64,000 nucleotides of DNA, from NCBI GenBank assembly GCA_032358165.1, contig JAALGY010000033.1, positions 2,480,001 through 2,544,000 of the forward strand, read 5' to 3'. Below the pieces are notes generated by a model, which was given only the letters and a program-made list of their open reading frames with translations, was not told the origin of the DNA and did no database searches. Source of the stretch: Diplosphaera chodatii (lineage: Eukaryota; Chlorophyta; Trebouxiophyceae; Prasiolales; Stichococcaceae). Shown piece by piece: positions 1 to 12,197 of this stretch (position 1 is the stretch's first letter; each line of letters starts with the position of its first letter). The position numbers were made by a program, and so were the translations under genes.

Positions 1-3000
1 TTGCATGGAGCGAGCGTGAGCTGCCGGGGCGGCTGCAAGAGCGTCGCAGCGGGCTGAACAGCCCCGCCGAGCAGTGCCGCATGGACAAGGAGCCCATGTT
101 TTGCTTCGAGACGTCGCTGAAGATGCTGTACTGGTCCATGCTGGTGTATCGGTATGGGGAGGTGAGTCCTGCCTGCGACCTTGGCCGTTGTAATTTGTCT
201 AACAACGTGGCTTCGTGACTGTCCTGAGCTCTTTCTGGCGGCATGCCATCGCAGTCCGACAGCCGGGGGCTTGCACTGGAAGGCGCAATGGCCTTGTACA
301 ACCTGAAGCATTTCGAGCTGGTGATCACTCTGGCATTTGATCTGCGTGCTGCTGCTGCTGACATGTCCACATGCCACCAACGCCAGTGGCAAGGCCGCAG
401 TCGTAAGAAATCGTGCACAGTGATGCGAGTGGCAGCATGTGCAGCAGTTTGGCAAATAATTATGACCTCGACATTGGCGCTGCTTGCAGCTATGGGAACA
501 CAACTTGGACACTAAGGCGCTGATGGCCTGGAACGACGACACCGTGGTGCTGTCCTTCCGCGGCACCGCCTCCTTCCGCAACGTGCTCGCCGACATCAAG
601 GTGTTGCCGCATGAGCTCTGCTGTGCGTGCCAAACCAGACAGGTGCTGGCAGCAAGGTGCACGGGCGCAGGCTCGGCTCATGCGAGCCATTGACTACCTG
701 AGGCGCACTGACATCGCACGCTCGCTTGCAGGCATGGTATGCGGTGCACCCGCCAAAGCGGGGCAGCTGGTGGGCCACCACGCGCCCGTATGTGCACCAG
801 GTACAGCTGAATGTGCCGCCTGTATTGCTGCAGACGTGCACGATGTCCATTTGACATTCACCACCTTCCTGCTGGGGCTTTCTGCTGGAGGGTGAAGGTG
901 TTATCAGGCAGCAGTCTTCAAGCTGGTTTGCCTGCTGCGCAGGGCTTCCTTCGCAGTTGGAAAGCCAGCGGCTTCTGTGACAAGGTGGTGGCCCGCATCA
1001 CCGAGATCATCACCACGCTGAAGGACAAGCGCAAGGATGTCCGCGTGTTTGTGACAGGTGGCGCCGAGAGTCTGCAGCGTCCCCCGCATTCAATGTGCAC
1101 CCGTGCTGCTGCATTGCACCAGTATACTGCTTCTAAATCACCCTCCTCGCCGCACGCTTCTAGCTTCTTGAGCTGCTCCTCCTGCACCAGGTTGACTGCT
1201 TTCTACCTCCACGAAACAGGTCACTCATTGGGCGGTGCCCTGGCGACGCTTGCAGCATATGACATCGCGGCTGCAGTGGACTGCCTGCCAAAGATGTCGT
1301 TGTCGGTGTACACCTTTGGCGCACCGCTCGTTGGCAATCACGCCTTTGCACGCGACTTCAACGAGCGGGTGCCACAGCTGTGGAATGTCATCAACGATCA
1401 GGCACGCCATGCACTCCGCATCATGGCTGCCGCAGCTGGCAGACATGTCTGCCATTGTGTCTGTATGGTTGCCAGCCTGCTGCTGCATGTGTGGCGCAGC
1501 ACGAGCCCTTCCAGCACTTACCGCCCGTTGACTCGTGCCATGCAGGACACCGTGCCACGCTCTGGCAAGTTCGTGTTCATGTACAAGCGGCCCGGGCAGC
1601 GGGTGTTGATCAATTCCGACGGTGACATGCTGGTGCGTTGCCAACACCTTCCTGGTTGGGATTGCTGATACAATGTGTGCTGTCAGGCACGCTGTGGTGT
1701 CCAGCGCTGTGCTGTGTGAACATGCAGCTTCCTCTGCAGGTGCGGCCCAGCTTCGTGGAGGCGTCGGTCCAGCGGCGGGCGACATCCAGCGTGGCGCACC
1801 ACCTGCTGGTCAACTACCAGCGCGCGCACGTCGCCATCATCAAGGCTCAGTTCACGTGCAAGCGCCTGCGCGATGGCATGGAGGTGCGCCTCCCACCCTG
1901 ATGGCCTTGACATGCGCCCGCCACTGCGGGCTGTCAGGTGCTGCCTATGAGTGCTGGCGTGCGGCCTGCACGCCAGTGCAGCTGCTGCGGCAGAGAGGCA
2001 CTCAAGTACTGGCCCTTCTGTTTTGCAGGGCGTGCTGGCGGTTGCGGAGGCGTGTGGCATGCAGAACCTGCTGAAGGCGGCTGGCGTGGAGTACCAGGCA
2101 CGGCACCTCCACCTGGCCTTCTCCACTGCCAAGGATGTTTGCTGAGTCATGCATCATATGTTCTGCGAACGTCTTGCGTGGTGACCCGGCCACTGTCTCG
2201 CCATACACAGGACCTCTGCAAACTGCAGCGGATGACGAGCTCAGGCTCCAACCTGCTCAGCGGCATCACAGCCAGCAGCAAGGTGGGCACCCCTGCGCTT
2301 TGATCGAAAGCACAAATCCGTGACGTGTGTGTCCAGCAAGTGCGGGTCTGGTAGCATCATCTGCTGCAGAGATGGACTGCTGCCAGTCCATAGACTCGGA
2401 GCAACTGGCAGCCCCAGGGTGATGCCTGTCACATGGCATGCTCGCAGAGGCGCCTACGGAAGCTGTCCTCGCTGCCGTCACTGTCGTCATCGAGGTTCTC
2501 ACTCGACTTTGACGTTAAGGAAATGGCCGACGCCATGACAGGAGGTGTGCACGCCAGTGCCTGTTTGCGTTGCTGTTCAAGGCCTCTTGCCTCTGCCTGT
2601 GCAGCTTGCGGTTGTTCGGCTTCAGGCATCGTCAGCATGATGTGGCTTACATTGCTGCTGATCACTGCAGATGGGTCGGATGAGGAGGCAAAGGACACAT
2701 GCAGCAGGGGCGGCGAGCTGGCCATTGAGCCGGAGGCCCCAGACACGAGCCCAATGCCGCAGCGAGATATCCAGAAGGGCGTCGACCAGCTGGAAGCTGC
2801 ACCAGACAGCGTACACTATGCCGCCGCCATTGCTGCCCTGGTATGCTTGCAGATGTCTGGCAGTTGTAATTGGCATGACCGCCATCTCAGCCTGCTGCTG
2901 GCATGATGGCTGAAGGGCCGATCTGCAAGTGGTGCTTTCGCATCGCAGCTGCTGATCTACGATTGCACCTTGAGTTGCTGACTGCCACCATACTGACTCC

Positions 3001-3929
3001 CTGACCAGAGCGATGGCGTGCGGGAGCGGCCATCGGACCATGAGGCGGAGGCCACCCTGGCAGCCGGCGGCGACATGGATGTGGATGATGGCCAGCGGTC
3101 GCACCTGCACCCCAGCACCCAGGCCCCAACCGTCGGCCAGCCGCCTGCTGCGTGTCAGCCGAGTGCGGACAGCCGGGCGCCAACAGGGGCTGTGGCAATC
3201 GACATGGCAGAACAGCAGTCAGGAGCGCCGCCCCAGCGGACAATGAGCATGGAGCAGCCCGGCAGCCCGGGCAGCAGTGCGGCCGCCCCGCTGCGGGCGG
3301 GCAGCGCCAACAGCGCCATCAGCGAGGAGAGTCTTGACGGCGCGCTGCCACCTGCAGATGCGCCGATACAGAACCTCGCCGGCCGGCTGGTGAGTTGCAT
3401 GTGTTTGGCGCAGAGGTGGTACTCAGCCCAACTCTGCCTCCTTCATGCTGGATGCTGAGATGGCTGGCAGACGATGCCTGCCTGCCTGCTTGAGCGCCCG
3501 CCTGCCTGCCTTGATGTCATGCCCATCACGCGTCCACTGTGCTCGGCATTTGCAGGTGGGCGGCCGCTGCAGGTACACCCAGCTCAACGGCGTGAGTTGT
3601 AAGCACCGCATTGCTGATGCGCAGCAGAAGATGCCCGTAAAGGGTGGCTCCGGCCCACCCAAGGTGAGGGAAACGCCAGCCATCTGCACAGAAGGTGCAC
3701 AGCATTTGTGGGCTTGATGGCGGTGCTGTCTAACAAGGGGATGTTGCCTGGCAGCGTAGAGTAGCTGATCAGGCGCCCTGCACTGCTGCAGGGCCAGCCC
3801 ACAGAGCCGGACGTCGTTGAGGGTGCGACCCAGGGGCGCTTCAACCACATCACAGATGGCCCCATTTCCATGAAGTTGAAGGCGCAGGCATTGCTAAGGG
3901 ACTCGGTCAACCGGATGCTTGGCCGCTGA
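1..3929 (+). CDS. Class-3 (GXSXG) lipase-like protein, 5' end cut by window edge
   Basis: A lipase-3 family alpha/beta hydrolase expected to cleave acylglycerols or other lipid esters. Exons joined by eye: <3-161, about 255-319, 491-600, 733-801, 943-1058, 1221-1400, 1546-1631, 1740-1883, 2029-2134, 2210-2283, 2440-2543, 2669-2840, 3009-3388, 3555-3663, 3790-3929. Reading order: a segment with the oxyanion-type motif 'VVLSFRGTASFRNVLADIK', a 'TRPYVHQGFLRSW' block, then the nucleophile elbow 'GHSLGGALATLAAYDI', 'YTFGAPLVGNHAF' and 'NVINDQ|DTVPR', which supplies the likely acidic residue. After the catalytic part comes a long Ser/Pro/Gly-rich acidic stretch (exons 2440-3388), probably disordered, and a basic C-terminus ending at TGA 3927-3929. 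The true start lies left of the window. Family certain; substrate and location unknown. Exon borders are good to a few bases. Confidence 0.85.
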
Positions 3930-4522
3930 CGCTCATGTCATAGGAATGGGCATGGTCAGGTATCGCAGATGTACATGCAGATGAGTGAAGGGTGCGCAGT
4001 GTGCAGAGGAGAAGTGCCCTGAAACGAAGTGTGGGAAGTGCGTTAGCCGTCTAAAGAGTGTCATGAGGGGTGGTGCCATAGAGGCAGCAGCAGGTTGTTG
4101 CACGCATCCCTCCTGAAGGCAGAGTGCACTGTTGCAGCCTGCGTGCCACTGAGGCTGCTGGTGTGCACATAGTTGTTGCTGCAGGTGGCTGAGCAGGTGC
4201 TGCGTCCCGTTTTCACATAGGATGTTAGGTTGTGGTTTATGATAGTTGTGTTGTTTCTGGTATATCCATGGGTGTGCGCAGGCAAATCTGTTGGGTTGGC
4301 TTCCTTGCAATTATAGATGAGTCCAAGTGCTCGTCCCGTGCATGTAAGAGAGACTTTACAAGGCGCCACACAATCAGATTAGCAGAGCCACCACTCATTG
4401 CAACATATTCTGCATGCCTTGAGCGCAAGCACCATCAGAAATTGGCCTTCCAGCACTGTGCTGCATATCGGGGTACACGCTGAGAAGCCAGCTTGGACTC
4501 CTCACCATACCGCAGCATTGGC
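3930..4522. other. Convergent 3' gap between lipase and Kish genes
   Basis: About 590 bases between the stop codons of two converging genes. It should hold both 3' untranslated regions. No family match, RNA gene or repeat was recognised; short open frames here lack codon structure and splice context. Confidence 0.5.
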
Positions 4523-4963
4523 TCATGTCACCAGAATGACGATGCCCATCGTGATGCAGAAGACCGCCACCCACGGACTGAGCCTCTCCCCTGCAGGCAG
4601 GGTCATATAGAGGCCTGCTCAGTGTCGACTAGGGTGAATAATTTGGCGCACATTCTACTTTCTGTGTTCAACATTCACTGCAGATTCATGAGGAACACAC
4701 CGATCCGCGCTGCCTTCCAGAACAGGCCCCTGAACCTGTGCAAGCCCAATGCACCGTGGTCAGTGGACCAAAGCAGCGCACATCTACAGCCTGCACATGT
4801 AATGCGCTGGCGAAAAGCCATGCAGGCATGACATCAGCCAGCCAGCGACACACCCTGTCTTGACGGACAGTAGGCGCGGCGCTCGTGTCTTGACGTAGGT
4901 GCATGTGCATATGGTGAGCAGCACCACAATGAGGAAGGCATTGAAATCAAACAGCGCCGACAT
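4523..4963 (-). CDS. TMEM167: Kish/TMEM167 family small secretory-pathway membrane protein
   Basis: A 70-residue protein encoded by three small exons: 4963-4854, 4735-4701 (35 nt) and 4590-4523 (stop TGA 4525-4523). All junctions are GT-AG with matching phase. It begins 'MSALFDFNAFLIVVLL', continues 'TICTCTYVKTRAP', joins into 'KTGFRGLFWKAARIGERL' across both introns, and ends 'SPWVAVFCITMGIVILVT'. Length, the two hydrophobic segments at the ends and the central FWKAARIGER block match Kish/TMEM167 (yeast Ksh1) along the whole protein. Members of this family are early-secretory-pathway membrane proteins needed for protein secretion. No single exon gives an open frame long enough to stand out. 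The gene is on the strand opposite its neighbours and converges with the lipase gene. Identification rests on remembered family sequence, but full-length agreement across three exons makes chance very unlikely. Confidence 0.92.
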
Positions 4964-6047
4964 TGCACAGCACCTCAAAGGCTGTACCTAAGCACTGCTT
5001 GGTCTACTCCATTGACGCTGAGCTCTTCTCAATTGTGCTCGATGACCATTGATAGGAGCAGATGTGTGTAAACACCAGCAAAGATCATATGCAGGCTGGC
5101 CGTGGCGCATGCGTCACAACATGCCTCATCACCGACAGCAGAGTGTGCCGACCGCGCGTGCTGCTGAGGAATCAACACGCTGTCGGGAACATGCATCCGC
5201 GATGGCAATGACGACTGCAGAGGATGGCATCTGCAATAGGCAGGCAACTTGACGACTTTGGGATGCACATTTGCACACCCCTGCTCGTGCATGTGACCAG
5301 ATTCTTGTACCGCCTAGCAGATCGAAACACCCTTGGCGCCCGTGAGCCCACAACCTGAGCAACACAGCATAGCGCTGGTACATTGGGCTCCAAAGCGAGC
5401 GAGGTGGACGTGGTCGTGCTCCGTCAACAGTTGGACCTCGGCCGCGCCGCTGAGCAGTCGCCCTGACGGACCCCAGGCAGTACGTCGGAGCTGTATCTGG
5501 CACGCACATGGTGCAGCGACAGCATGCACGATGATGCTGGCAGTAGCTGCATGATGCGAACTACGTTGCGGGTTGTGCCAGCTGTGGCCGATACGCTTTT
5601 GCCGGGACCGAGTGCCGTGCAACACACGCCGCTGGTGCCGTGGCACACGCCGGCGCCTATGGGCTGCAGCCTTGCGATCAGAAGCACCGCGGCTGCTTGT
5701 CTGCGCCTGTTCAGGGGGTGCTGTGTCGCGTGGTGCTAACACGCAGCGCACTTTTGTTGCCTCCTAGTTACTCGTGTGAAGCATCTGCGTCAGCAGCGGC
5801 GCTGGCCCGTAGACAAAACGATAGGCGCCATTGGCGTTGGAAAGCACGAACGATTGTATCACACCGTGTGTTGTGCTCCGTGGATGGTGACAACGGCTCA
5901 TGGTGGGGCCTTCGGTGCAGGTTTGGCGTGTGAGGCGTGTTTTCGACGCAGACTGCCTCGCCCAGGGCTCTCGGCGCCCCTGCTCTCAGCCTGCCGCTCG
6001 ACAGCCCCTCGCCCGCCGGACTGTGCGCTCGGCGCTGCGCAGCTGCC
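4964..6047. other. Divergent intergenic region (Kish / CRR1-like), one unassigned coding-looking patch
   Basis: Should contain the promoters and 5' leaders of the Kish gene (-) and the SBP gene (+). Around 5385-5470 there is an 80-base stretch with strong coding-like composition on both strands ('SEVDVVVLRQQLDLGRAAEQ' on +, 'GRLLSGAAEVQLLTEHDHVH' on -). I could not link it to flanking exons with consistent phase or recognise a family, so no gene is called. Confidence 0.4.
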
Positions 6048-9000
6048 ATGGACCCTCAGGCCGAGGTCCCTTGGCATCAGCAGGTGCTCACGACCATCAC
6101 CAGCGGCCTAGGCTGGCACGAAGTTGGTGACTACAGCTGCTGTGCGGGCTGCTCAGCTACATGCACCTCCACCAAGCAGCTGAACAGGCTGCTGCTTGTG
6201 CCCGGTGCAATGAACACAAGAGGCGTCGGCGCATTGGGGACGATCACACCCTGCCGAGGCGTGAAGCCAGAATGTGACAGGGGCAGATCACTTCAAGCAG
6301 GCATGCGATGCCGCACCTGCTGCTGCCTGACCTCTTTCTGTTCCGTCACTGCGCAGGACTTCAACTGGAACCCGTTCCGGCTGACGGCGGTGCCGGCGTG
6401 CGAGGGCCTGCCCGCGCCGGCCGTGCTGCCGCAGGTCAGCGCCCCGGCGGCGGCGGCGGCGGGCTTCTCCATGCGCTACAGCGGCTCCGGGCTGGCGCCC
6501 TTCACGGGCCTGGACACCGCCCTGGACCCGCGCTCCCACCGCGCCCGCTCCTCCACCGTGTGCCAGGTGCCCGGGCGGCGGGGGCCGTGTCAAAGGAGCA
6601 CGGTCCAGGCATTGACCTGGCCTGCCCGCACGCACTTTGTTGCGTGCGAAACAAGCCCTGCAGCAGGGCCCCTGTGCCTCCGCGAGCACAGCACGTGGGC
6701 AGCCTCCCGCCGCCAACCCGCCTGGTGTCAACGTTCATGGCAGCATGGCTGCAGGTGGACGGCTGCTCCGGCTCGCTCAAGAACCTGAAGGAGTACCACC
6801 AGCGGTACAAGATCTGCGAGCACCACCTCAAGGTGTCGTCCATCGTGGTGGAGGGCGTGCGCAAGCGCTTCTGCCAGCAGTGCGGCCGCTTCCACGACCT
6901 GTCGGAGTTTGACGGCGACAAGCGCTCCTGCCGTGCCCGCCTCCAGGTCCGCCGCTCCCCCTGCACTCTTTGACCTGTGTGGAACACACGCCGCGCAGCA
7001 GATCGCACGCTGCAGCGGCCGTCCCGCATGAGCATCAGGGTTCCTCCCCATGATGCATGCCACATGTGCACAAGCTAGACAGCACTGCCTGCTGTTCGGC
7101 ACCTGCACAACCCATACAACGAGTGTGCTCGGCAATGTTCTGCAGCGCCACAACGCGCGCCGCCGCAAGAAGGCCGACTCCGACTCGGCGCTGAAGGTGG
7201 CGACGACAAGCCGCAAGCCAAGCGGCTCGCGGCGGCAGTCGTCGTCGCCCACCAGCCGGGAGGCTGCCGGCGGCGGCGGCGTCCGCACCGCCGCGCGCCA
7301 CTCGGCCCGCCAGATTGCCGCGCTGCTGCAGGACAATGCCGCCGCAGTGGCGGCCAAGCAGCAGCAGCAGCCGCAGCTCAACGGCGGGCTGCTGGGCGGC
7401 GAGCTGGACGCGGGCGGCCTGCACCTGCACAATGGCCTGGTGCCGCTGTCGGCGCCGATGGGCAGCGGCGGCGAGGAGGACTGGGGCCCGGCCGGCTCCG
7501 CCGCCCGGGCCCGCAGCGGCGGCCAGAAGCCGCCCAACCTGGAGAACGCGCTGTCTGAGCTGCTGACCGACAGCCAGGCGCGCCACCAGGGCTCCGCCGT
7601 CAGCCTGGAGGCCATCCAGGCGCGTGCCGGCCCGAAGCCACCGACCTCGGCCCTGTCGCCACTGTGCATGTGCCTGCAAGCTTTGATACTGTGGCCGTTC
7701 CAGCAACTTGCCCTGGGACAGCATGTCAGACCATGGTATAGCCTGTGGCCGCTTAGTCACGTGGAGCTGAGCAATCAGTGTGTTGCCTGCAACAAACCTT
7801 ACCCCGACACTGTGAATGCGCAGGAGTTCCTGGACGACGGCCAGCGTCACAACGGCCACAACCCGCCGGCAATGCAGTATGGCCCCGCGGGCGGCGGGTT
7901 TGGCATGCCCCTGGCCAACGGCTTTGACAACACCGCTTCCGGCTTCGGCGGCATGCCGCTGACCGGCAGCCTTCCCAATGGCAGCCTTCCCAACGGCAAC
8001 GACCTGTGGAGCATGCGCAAGCAGGCCTTCCAAGCTGGCGGCAACACGATGAGCCTGCCGCTGGGCATGGGCGTCGGCGGCCACCCGAACATGGGTGCGC
8101 CGCCCCTGCCACGCTGGCCTCCTGCGCCTGCCCCGTGGTGGTATTGTCTGCAAGCCTCAAGCACGACCCAGCGCACGCACGTGTACGGAAGGCTGGGTGC
8201 CCTGCGCCTCGATGGGTGCTTTTGCTCACCACCACACAGGCTTCAGCAGCGGCATGGTGATGGGGGGAGGCGGGGGCAGCAGCGGCGCGTCGCCTGCGCG
8301 CATGAACGGCGGGCTGCACAGCATGGGCAGCGCCCCCCTGCCGATGGACTTCAAGGCAGAGCCGCAGGGCAGCGGCCTGGCCGGCAGCGGCCGCCTGCCG
8401 CCGCCCAACGGCGTGCGCTCGCTGTCCGACCAGTCTGTGCTGGTGCGTGCTGCTGGCCATCCGCGGGACCCAGCTTCACAGGCATCATGGTCACTGTAAC
8501 CTTATAAACGCTGCGTCGCCACCAGGCAGACTTGCCTGTGCCAGGAGCAGTACGCTGAGGCGCTGTGCCCCTGCAGCAGGGCGGCGGCAGCGATGGGAGC
8601 GCCCCGGCGCCAATGGATGCGATCTCGGTGCTGCACGAGGCGCGGGCGCTGCTCAGCAGCGGCGGCGGCGGGCCCCGCGGCCCTGAGGACTTCTCGGGCC
8701 ACACCATCATGGGCAACGTGTACCCCTCCAACGACCAGCTGGTGTGTACCACAGCGCACAGAGCCTGTGATGCATGCAACACTGTCGCTCGGACGTAAGT
8801 CAGCTCACGGTGCTGCATCAGTCATTGCCATCAAAGGGGTGGCTCTGGCTTCCTGCAGGTGCGGCTTGCCGCCAAGGTATACAACTGCACGCCCGAGCAG
8901 CTCCCACTGGAAACGCATCAGACGCTGGCGTCGCTCCTGTCCTGCGGCATGAACAGCATGACCGGCTCCATCCGACCAGGGTGCGTCACGTGTGCAGCCG

Positions 9001-12000
9001 TCAGCTGCTGCTGCAGTCAGCAATGGCCTGGGCTGCTGCCACTGCGAAATGCCCGTGATGCCGCACCTGCATTCTGCAGCAGGCATGTGTTGACAGTCAG
9101 GTGGAACTGGCCGCAGGTGCACGCACCTGACGGTGGACGCCGTGGTGACGCGCGACAAGGCCGCGGAGCTGCAGAGGAAGGGGGCGCGCTCCCTTGCGCA
9201 GGCGCTGCTGGCGGGCCCGACAGCCGCCTTCTGGTCGCAGCGCAGCTTCACCGTGCGCACTGTCATGGATAGCGCGCTTCTGCACCTTGTCACAAGCCCT
9301 GCTAAGCGACTGGCTGCAGTTCTGTGACCCCGTCCACACAGACATGGGCACTGCACCGATGTGCTGAAGGGTGGCGTGTCATCCACCCCTGTCCTGCTGG
9401 CCTGGCGAAAGGTCGGGCCCCGCGACGCAGCAGGCTGAACGCCTGTCCCTGCATCTGCCGCAGCTGCAGCTGTTCGACGAGGTGGCGCTGGTGCGCGGCG
9501 GCCGCCTGCTGCACGTGCTGAGCACCTCGGGCAGCGAGGGCGTGTACCCGAGCGTGCTGGCGCTGGCGCCGCGCTTCCTGGCGCGCGGGGCGGCCGGCGA
9601 CGGCCCGCTGCTGGCGCTGACCGGCGCCCACCTCGCCGGACGGGACGCCGCCGTGCTGGCCCGCTGCAACGGTGCGCTCTGGGCTGCGGAGCTGCCTTGT
9701 GAATGGTGTTGCACCGGCACAGCAGGGCCCAGCCGCACGTCAAAGGGGCACGTGCATGTACAGTGTCCCTGTCGATGGCGTACTGCACGCCCACTCCTGC
9801 AAGCTCAGCAGCGCAGACACCTGGGTTGCATGCAAGGCTGCAGCTGGCCTGTTGACCACCTGCAGGGTCGTTCCTGCCGGTGCGAGCAGTGGCACGTGTG
9901 CCGGCAGCACTGGGCGCAGAAGCTTCCGAGTCGGTGGTGGTGCAGCTGCCGGCGGACATGCCGCAGGGCGCACTGCGGATGGAGGTGCATGCCAGAAGAG
10001 AAATTTGCGTCATGCTGTGTGCCAGGCGTCAAATAATAACGTCCACCTTCGTTTTGCCTCTCAATCTGCTCGCTGTTGCAGCAACCACGCTTCAGTCCCT
10101 CATCGGCTGACCTCCCGTCTGATTACACTGCGCAGGTCACGCGGGGCGGGTGCCTGTCGGGCGCCGTGTCGGCGCTGGTGCTGCCCAGCGCGCAGGCTGC
10201 AAACGAGCTGCGGCAGCTGGAGCATGCCGGGGTGCCAGGTGCGCGCCCGCTGTCTTCCATGCACAGCCTGAAGGATGCGCCTGCTGTGGTGCTGCAGCGA
10301 TGTTGGTGAAGATCCACAGCCGAGCTAACCATTACACCAACTCACTTCCCGATCCCTTGGGCCTGCACCTGGCAGCTCATGTTGTGCTGTGCAAACCGTG
10401 CAGGCGAGCAGCTGGAGGCCGTCATCCTGGACCTGGACCGGGTGCTGCAGTACGACACGCTGCTGCAGGCGGCGGTGGTGGGCGCGCTGCCCCTGCCCCA
10501 CCCCACGCGCGTGTACGCGCCGGAGGACGTGGCGGCCATCTCGGCGTGCGCCCAGAGGCTCCTCATCCTGGCCTGCGAGCAGGTCAGGCTCCTCGAGGCC
10601 CCGCTGATGAGCACCGCAGCCTGGCTCGCCTTGGTCGCGGAGGATGACGACACTGTGTGCTGTCGTTGGCCTACGTGCTTATTCATCGTGTTCGACCAGC
10701 TTCTGTTCGCCTGTCGCAGGGCTGGCCAGCAGTGGCAGCGCTGATGTTACCGGTGGCATGTGCGGCGGCTGCGACGGTGGGCGATGTGATGGATGCGCTG
10801 CAGGCGCACTGCGCCGCTGGCCTCACCCCGCTGCACCTCGCCGTGCGCACCGGCAGTGCCGACCTGGTGCGCCGGCCTTCCACAGGACTGCTAGCTCGCT
10901 TCTCACAAACGGTGTGCCGGAAGCCAGAGGATAGCACATGGTCATAATGTGGCTGGATCGTAGGAGGGTAGTACATGACACAAGGAGCCCCGGTGTCTGG
11001 CTCTGGCATGACTCTTTGCCAACAGCAGCGGGTGTTGGTCACTTTCAGGTGCGGCTGCTGCTGGAGTGGGCATCGTTGGGCGGCTACGAGTGGAGCATCA
11101 ACGTTGCGGGGCCTCGCGGCATCACGCCGCTGCATCTTGCTGCACTGCTGCCAGACAATGGCGCCGTTGCAGAGCTACTGACCAGTGAGTCGCCTCCTGT
11201 TACACACCTACACTCCACCTGTGTGATCAATGTAGTCTCGCAAGCTGTTTGACGTGTTCGTCACCCACTCTGTGCTCCATGCTCCATGTGGCTTTCGCAG
11301 GCAACTCGCCGGCCAGCAAGCATGCGTGGCTTGCATGCGCAGCAGAGGACGGCTCGACACCAGCTGACTTTGCCAGCGCCTGGGCCAATGAGCGGGTGCA
11401 GCATGGCACGCCGAAGGTGTGCCCCCTCGGTTGCTGTATGTTGTGAGCCATGAGTGCTGCTCTGTATGTGGGACAGATGACAGACGATGGTGAGGTCTGC
11501 AATGTCGAAATGCAACCCATTTACCCATTGTTGGGTATTGCACAGTGGCACCCCCTGAACGGTTGATAGGCTCATGTTTCATCACACGTGCAGGTGCACC
11601 AGGATGAGGCGGAGCTGGTGGCCAGCGAGCTGATCTCGTCCAGCGCTGGTGCCACGGAGGGCGAGGAGGAGGAGGCGGCTGGGCCGAGCCCCGCCTCCAG
11701 CTCAGGCCCCGCCAGCGAGTCCTTTGTGGAGGAGATGCTGCTCAAGCCCCTGAAGCCTGGTGGGCTGACATGCAGCCTAACACGCACCATGTGCCTGTGT
11801 ACCCTGCTGAACATGTGTGGCGGTCTGCGGTCTGCGTCCCCTCAGCGCCGAGCCGTCTGCTGCAATCGACGCCAAGCGCCTGGTGGTTTGCAGCACCATC
11901 TTGCAAACTTGCAAGCAGCCACAGCAGGCGACCGCCGATGCCACCAGCGTCAAATGTGTCCCCATCTCCTCTGCAGGCCAAAGTGAGCAGGGGCGCCGGG

Positions 12001-12197
12001 GCAAGCAGGGGCACGACGGCGAGGAGATGCCGCCGCGGCTGTACGAGGACTACTACATGGACTGCGACACCTTCGGCCTGGCGTTTGCACCGACCGTCTT
12101 CGACCGCTCCGGCTCAGTCGTCACCGCAACCGTGATCCTGCTGGTCGGCGGCGCCACACTGCTGCTGCGCCACTGCGTCGACGTGCTGGCGCTGTGA
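6048..12197 (+). CDS. CRR1: SBP-domain transcription factor with ankyrin repeats, CRR1/SPL7-like
   Basis: Likely copper-responsive transcriptional regulator of the CRR1 (Chlamydomonas)/SPL7-SPL1 class that binds GTAC-core promoter elements. Start ATG 6048. First exons: 6048-6122, 6357-6566, 6755-6946, 7146 onward; later exons near 7823, 8241-8442, 8575-8740, 8860-8980, 9117-9250, 9464-9670, 9865-9984, 10137-10231, 10402-10581, 10719-10867, 11049-11186, 11301-11418, 11594-11761, 11977-12197. The SBP domain is complete: spacing C-x4-C-x16-C-x2-H-x15-C-x2-C-x3-H-x11-C, from 'STVCQ|VDGC' to '[13 protein letters not shown]', followed after an intron by the basic signal 'RHNARRRKK'. That intron sits where plant SBP boxes are usually split. 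Next comes an SPL1/7-type region ('[15 protein letters not shown]'), two ankyrin-like repeats ('[16 protein letters not shown]', '[16 protein letters not shown]') and a C-terminal hydrophobic segment ('[17 protein letters not shown]'). Whether about 7640-7822 is intron or retained is unclear. Confidence 0.9.

Noticed and set aside
7035..8153. A 372-codon frame on the - strand
   Set aside because: Antisense to the GC-rich SBP exon; a common by-product of G/C third-position bias.
7050..8507. A 485-codon uninterrupted frame as a stand-alone gene
   Set aside because: It is the SBP gene read through introns; the SBP domain and downstream exons require splicing.
8805..10013. A 402-codon frame on the - strand
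   Set aside because: Antisense shadow of several SBP exons with no domain.
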